64,000 nucleotides of DNA. Origin: Phoronis australis. Taxonomy: Eukaryota > Phoronida > Phoronidae. The notes under the pieces are model-generated. The model was not told where the DNA came from. It did no database searches and saw only the letters and a list, made by a program, of their open reading frames with translations. Positions within the stretch are counted from its first letter, which is position 1. Each line of letters begins with the position of its first letter. The DNA lies in assembly GCA_002633005.1 (NCBI GenBank), contig NMRA01000054.1, positions 990,084 through 1,054,083 of the forward strand, written 5' to 3'. Shown here piece after piece: positions 59,119-64,000 of this stretch. The translations under genes were made by a program, and so were the position numbers.

Positions 59119-60056
59119 GTTTCATTTTACAAATCGCACGTCATGGGCAAACCACCCATGAAAGGGACTAGGAATGGGTGGAAACGGAGCAACTTTGACC
59201 GAAGATTAATTGGTTCACTCTGTTTTAGATGGTTTCAAAATTCTTAATTTTGGTGCGAGAGAGCCTTAACATTTCATGTAGAATACAAAATAACCTAGTA
59301 AATAGAGTGTCAGTGGGGAGACATAAAGATATATTTACGACATGAACATTTTAATGTATACTGCACGGCAAACTAAGACATGGACTTTTGCTTTTCACAA
59401 AGTCTGTTTTAACTTGGCAAGGAATAACATCGTTTCGCCAATTTGGGCGCATGGCATAGCGAAAGTCGGGGCACCGAGTGGAATGTAAGTGGGCCGCAGG
59501 TTCGCAGAAAAACTTGAAGCCTTGAACCCGGTATTCGACTTGGTAACACAACGATCTCATTACCGGTGCTTATTAATAAGCTGTTAATGCAAATACAAAG
59601 CGTGACACTGTGACGATTACGCGAAAGTCGGAGAACATTACAATTCATTTGCTTAGTGAAACCGTGATCAAGTGTGGAAAATATTTTGAGTCCGTGATTA
59701 CGATTGCCACGAAAACGTGCGAGATATACACAAACCATCCACATCGATAACTATAGACTGCGACATCAGTCAATACATTACACCGGTGGCAGTTTTAAAC
59801 GATGTGTAAATAATCACCATTATTTGATGAACTTCCAGATTTACATCCAGCCCCCGATCATGCGAAAAAGCGCACTGTCTGAAATGTGAGAATTACGGCC
59901 AATGCCGCTAAAATCGATGTGTCCGAAATTTGAGAACTATGGTGAATGCCAAATTCAACCGTGTCCCGAATTTCAGAATCAAAAAATTCAGTTTGAGGTT
60001 GGATTTAGGTGTCCTAAATTCGGGAGACTGTCCTAAATTCGGGAATTTTTACCGTA
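58207..60056. mobile_element. TA-flanked inverted-repeat element, 1.85 kb
   Basis: The left end TACGGTAAAAATTCAGCAAT and the right end's reverse complement TACCGTAAAAATTCCCGAAT match, followed by TTAGGACA on both. Subterminal repeats such as GTGTCCGAAAT..GAGAA occur several times near the right end and once near the left. TA at both borders suggests a TA target duplication. The ends resemble the TACGGTAAAATCTCACC miniature family. No transposase frame was seen. Confidence 0.55.
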
Positions 60057-60659
60057 GTATAGAAACTTTTCGAAAATTACAGCCCTCTTGTTTATGTGCT
60101 TTACAGGCAGTTCATGAAAAATTTAAATACAACTGTAGTCGCCATTTTGTTGTGCATCACCAGAAATCCAAAAAGCTATTGTGAATATTTGTAAAATCCG
60201 ATTGTTTTGAGAACATTTGATTATGTGTTGATAGAGCACCAATTGGTAAAAACTTTAAACTAGATTGATAAGCAATCAAACTCCTTTTATGAATTTTTTT
60301 AGTCTAAAATCAGTGGAAAGAGTGGTTTAAAATTGCTTCGTGTGACTTTGCTTCTAATACAGCGAAGCTTTTAATGGTTAATTTGAGTTTGCACTTGCCT
60401 ATACTTCTGTAGCTATGAGTTTACTCGATAATTATTAAATACAGATCAAACTCATGAATTCTTCTCAAACCGCTCATTTTAATGTGTTTTAACGGAATGC
60501 ACAGCACCCAGCAATGCTTGAATGACAATCTTGAGTGGACCATCTGTGCTTTGGTGCAGAATGAAGACAAAATTCATGCTTAGACATTTCATTCATACTT
60601 TTTTGTTAAAACTTAGGAATTCCATTCTTGTTTTAAAAGGTTACTTAGGACTTTAAAAA

Positions 60660-60960
60660 TATCCAAATTTGGTTAATTTCGGAATATCGTGTCTCAGAAA
60701 TGGCTGATCGTATTCGTATGAAACTTTCTCTCACTATGTCTTGTGTACTGTTCTCCAAAATGCTGTTAGGATTTTTTTTAAATGGTCCATATTTTCATCA
60801 GGGTCTGTCAAATGCTAAGGCTTTCATGATTTTGATGTTGCATGATACGAGAACGAAATGATATTTTAGAAAACTGTAACAGCCCTTTGTAGGTCTTTTT
60901 AGATCTTTTTGAAGTTGCATTTGCCCCAAGTTTTATTCTTTATCTGGTATTTTGTCCTGT
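60660..60960 (+). repeat. Dispersed repeat family C, copy 3
   Basis: It contains TGTACTGTTCTCCAAAATGC, CTGTTAGGATT, TATGAAACTTTC and TTTGAAGTTGCAT, in the same order as the copies at 10340-10800 and 42090-42500. Confidence 0.45.
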
Positions 60961-61496
60961 TTATGCTGAATCTGCTAAGATTGTATTTCAACTAATTGTT
61001 GTGTTAACTTGAATGTTGATTTGTTCCAACAATGTTAAGCATACCCAGTGTCTGAGGCCATTCAAAATTGATAGCAACTTAACATTTGCAATTCAGCTGA
61101 GGCACATGCGTGCAGTCTTCTAAGACTTAAAAACATGGTAACATGGCCAGCACCCTGTCCCCTAAACCCTGCATGACCAGAACCACAATAACAGTGCGGT
61201 ACTCTTGTTATTCTTCCAATCCCATTTAGTTCACAGTGAAAGATGTTCTGCCAGGCTGCTACTTGTTTATAGACAAGTTTCAACGTATGCAGTTCAAAAT
61301 TTTAAAATATTTTATGAATATCAATTTTGGGGTCATAATCCCCAAAGCAGTTTTGAAAAATTTACTTACCGTCCTGGCACCAGCTGCATACTGGACGGGA
61401 AAAACTTTTAATATTTTTTGAATGGTAACAAATTTCACAGCAGATGACACTGTTTGAAAATCAGTGTTTAACGAATGACCACCTGAAGAAAATGAC

Positions 61497-61790
61497 TCAG
61501 GAGCGCAGACAGTGGCTCAGTGGTTTGAGCTCCGACTCCCTTTTGGGAGACCTGGGTTTGAATCCTGGCTTTACTGGCTGACAATAGAGCACTTCACAAA
61601 GGTGTCTCCTATTCCTGTGAGCTCGAGGCTTACTAATGAATGTATGCAAAGTAGTGAGTAAGAACCTGGATATAATGCAAAAGGGATTTCTAGGGCTGTG
61701 CTCATGAAAATAAAGCCCCGCTACCGGCAGCCAAGTCAAACGCCTGCAAAGCACCGACAGGAATCAAATTATTACTTAAAGTTTGTAAGT
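61497..61790 (+). mobile_element. tRNA-derived SINE
   Basis: An A box TGGCTCAGTGG near 61510 and a B box GGGTTTGAATCC near 61552 are spaced as in a tRNA, with an anticodon-arm-like stretch between. Downstream sequence to about 61780 is not tRNA-like and would be the SINE body, including a GAAAATAAAGCCCCGCTACC-like stretch. The tRNA part is too diverged to be a functional tRNA. Confidence 0.7.
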
Positions 61791-61856
61791 CTATTTTTCT
61801 AAATTTGCATAGACACATGTTCAATTTTTCTTTTTCAATTTGACGCCATTATCACA

Positions 61857-62900
61857 CCTACTCTTCGACAGTGACCCGACGTTGGGCCAACATCGGGTTT
61901 GGCACCCCACATGCTTTTGGGCACAGCGTCGCACCCACGTCAGCCCAAAGTCAAACGTGTGCCGATGCTGAGCCAATGTTTGTCAGGTGTTAAGACTGAA
62001 TAATTCTCTCAATAAACATAGTTAGGTTGACCTAAACACTCGAAAAAATAATATCGCATGCGTCGAATTTACGTGGAAGTACGAAACAAGCGTTTCCAAG
62101 AGATGTCTTGAAGGCGACCGGGACCAACGTCTCAAACCCGACCGCGACTTAGCGACCTTGAGCTGACGATTGGCGACGTTGGCCCAGTGTAGTGATGCTA
62201 TCTGGGATGATTTATACAACAAATTGTCAGCCAGCATAATTGGTAATAGTTGGATAAAACGGTCCCATTTCAAATTCTGTCAGGAATACTTTTGTCTTCT
62301 CGCAAACGCAAACTAACTAACGTTCGCAAGAGGCCAAAAATGAACCCAATGAGAAAACGCAAAACTCCAACTTAGTTAAGAGATTTTTAAAAAAGGTTTT
62401 GTCGTTTCACCCGCTGATGACGTCATACCCCCACTATGCCAGGGTACCATAAATAATGACTCCGTGAAAAAATGACCCGAATTCTGGCGGATACGGATTG
62501 GGGGAAAATTGCTATAGGTGTGGGTGCATTTGCGGGGGGGTGGGGTTGGATTCAAAAGGGAAGTTAAAACGACGTTTTGTCGTACGTTTCGCACGCTAAT
62601 TACGTCATATCCATAACAATCGATCGAGTGTGGCCACAGCGCCGGAAACATCGGTGGTCGTGCAATAAGTGGATACGGAGATTGGGGGAGCTATGTAGTG
62701 GGGAGTGGATGTGAGGGGGCGGTTGGGACTCATCTAATGTCGTTTTGTCATTTTGCCCACTGGGACAAATATTGTCTTCTCACGAACGCAAACGAATTCA
62801 AGTTCGCGAGAGAACAAATATTGTCTTCTCCCGAACGCAAACTAACTCACGTTCGCGAGAGAAAAAAATGACCCTCAAGAAAACGCGAGACTTCCACTAA
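61857..62900. repeat. Repeat-rich stretch with palindromic motifs
   Basis: GTTGGGCCAAC and its variants recur at 61880 and 62180 in opposite senses. The palindromic block TCTTCTC.CGAACGCAAAC with a following GTTCGCGAGAG occurs near 62297, 62772 and 62829. GGGGG-rich words occur between. No gene is visible. Confidence 0.5.
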
Positions 62901-63124
62901 TTAGGTAAAAAAATCACTAGGCCTGTCGTTCAGCATTTTGGTGAAAAATCTAGCGTGCGCGTGAATGGGCGTGCAACCACTGAGGAAGGGGAGGTGATCT
63001 GAGTTGATTGGCAATTAGACTACCAGCGGAAAGGTGTCACCTGGGGGAGGGGTGAGGATTTCACAGCCACCGGCAAGAGGAGGGGGTGCCAAAGGAGGTG
63101 TCAACCAAGGAGGGCAAGCATACA

Positions 63125-63290
63125 ACTTTTATGTGCTTGGGCGACGCAGCACTGAAAACAGTGGGGGCTAAAGCCCCCTAAGCCCCCTGTGGTGCATCGC
63201 CTATAGAACATGTGCGGCGTAGCACTGAAAAAAGTGCGGGGGGTTGTAGCCCCGCATCCCCCTATGGTTCGCCGCCCATGATGTGACGAA
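63125..63290. repeat. Two tandem G/C-rich hairpin units
   Basis: Two units, 63128-63194 and 63209-63280, share the pattern GCGxCGxAGCACTGAAAAxAGT, then GGGG, then AGCCCC, then CCCCCT.TGGT, then CGCC. Each can fold with GGGGGCT / AGCCCCC-type stems. They are likely a small tandem repeat element. Confidence 0.6.
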
Positions 63291-63583
63291 CAAAACTTGA
63301 TTAAAAAGTTTACACAGGCTCAGCGTTATGCTCATGGAGACTTATAAGAGTATGAGCTGTGATACAGTTCTCGCTGCGCTTTTTGAATTCGAGAAACTTC
63401 TATAAGTAGTTTCAAGTTGTTCTCTAAAAGAATATTTGATGCAGAGTTATACTTTGATGTGGGTTTCACTGTGAGCTGAGTAAAATATTAAAGTTCGTAT
63501 CGTATAAATTCTATTTATTAATTTGAACCATTTTGACACGACGTTTACCACCAAAATAACGAATTTCATTATCATATACCAGT

Positions 63584-63990
63584 TTAGTTCAAGTAACCAG
63601 ACTGTCCAAGTCTTCTAAGGAGATCTCTTGCATTTTGACACCACTGGTATTCAATATGCCGGCGGCAGCAGGTCTGATCAGTGCGCAAGCAAAGAAATAA
63701 TATGTTTGTGAGAGGCGAGATGTCCGGTGCAGGATTGAGCGGCCCGCAATGAGTTTTGTGGACCCTGAAAGGGTGCGCTTTCAGGAAACACTTTGTGATT
63801 GAGCGAAGTGGCACAAGAGTAGGGAACTTTGTGCGAGGGTCTAGGATATATGGCGCTTGCGGGCGATGAATAATATTAGACGCAGGATTGGTCTCATTTA
63901 GAGTAATGACTGTAAGGAATATCTTCGTGAGCTTGAAAAATGTCTGGGACCTCGAAACATGTTGGTGAATACGCATTTGTCCCAATAAAT
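63584..63990 (+). pseudogene. Possible decayed coding frame at the right edge
   Basis: The plus-strand frame beginning RLSKSSKEISCILTPLVFNM has coding-like composition through FVDPERVRFQETL, RLRAMNNIRRRIGLI and CKEYLRELEKCLGPRNMLVN, but is broken by four stops. A 133-codon minus-strand frame overlaps it without stops but looks less protein-like. I do not recognise the family. It may be an old retroelement piece that continues out of the window. Confidence 0.25.
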
Positions 63991-64000
63991 GTCATTTACG

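Noticed and set aside
61062-61421. Overlapping frames on both strands near 61.2 kb
   Set aside because: They lie in repeat-like sequence. An acceptor-like site precedes the plus-strand frame, but no donor or family supports an exon.

Overview
This is a 64 kb stretch of a nuclear animal genome. It is AT-rich, has long GT-AG introns, and is dense in degenerate transposons. The recognisable genes are metazoan orthologues best known from vertebrates, but the intron sizes, short non-autonomous DNA elements and Penelope-like retroelement debris suggest an invertebrate. I cannot fix the phylum from sequence alone. All gene models were built by hand from splice sites, reading frame and remembered family sequence; no search was run.

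Layout, left to right. (1) 323-478, plus strand: terminal coding exon of an unidentified gene that begins outside the window, with a possible long 3' UTR ending near an AATAAA at 2489. (2) 3426-8341, minus strand: a five-exon gene for small acidic protein (SMAP, human C11orf58), 213 residues. (3) 12023-15011, plus strand: a six-exon gene for the meiotic crossover protein SPO16 (human C1orf146), 237 residues, with a C-terminal helix-hairpin-helix-like region. (4) 17809-30821, plus strand: a four-exon gene for swiprosin (EFHD1/EFHD2 family), 198 residues, two EF-hands and a C-terminal coiled coil. (5) 36735-52466, minus strand: a seven-exon gene for the mitochondrial pyrimidine nucleotide carrier SLC25A33/SLC25A36, 342 residues. 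It converges on the swiprosin gene. (6) 56842-59118, plus strand: weakly supported 5' exons of a possible signal-anchor protein. The rest of the right end is repeat-rich. In each of the four complete models the exon phases join without a frame break.

The non-genic sequence is mostly mobile-element debris. There are two decayed Penelope-like GIY-YIG endonuclease fragments, several hAT-like and TA-flanked miniature elements (one with a perfect 8-bp target duplication), long hairpins and foldbacks, two tRNA-derived Pol III segments, tandem arrays, and two motifs resembling a hammerhead ribozyme core. A 640-bp near-identical direct duplication beside the only N (53820) may be an assembly or haplotype artefact.

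The genes do not form a pathway. They are unrelated housekeeping, meiotic, calcium/actin and mitochondrial genes that happen to be neighbours. I did not find a clearly new multi-gene system. The best leads are the SPO16 domain layout, the hammerhead-like motifs, the duplicated splice acceptor in the carrier gene, and the 1.85 kb TA-flanked inverted-repeat element.
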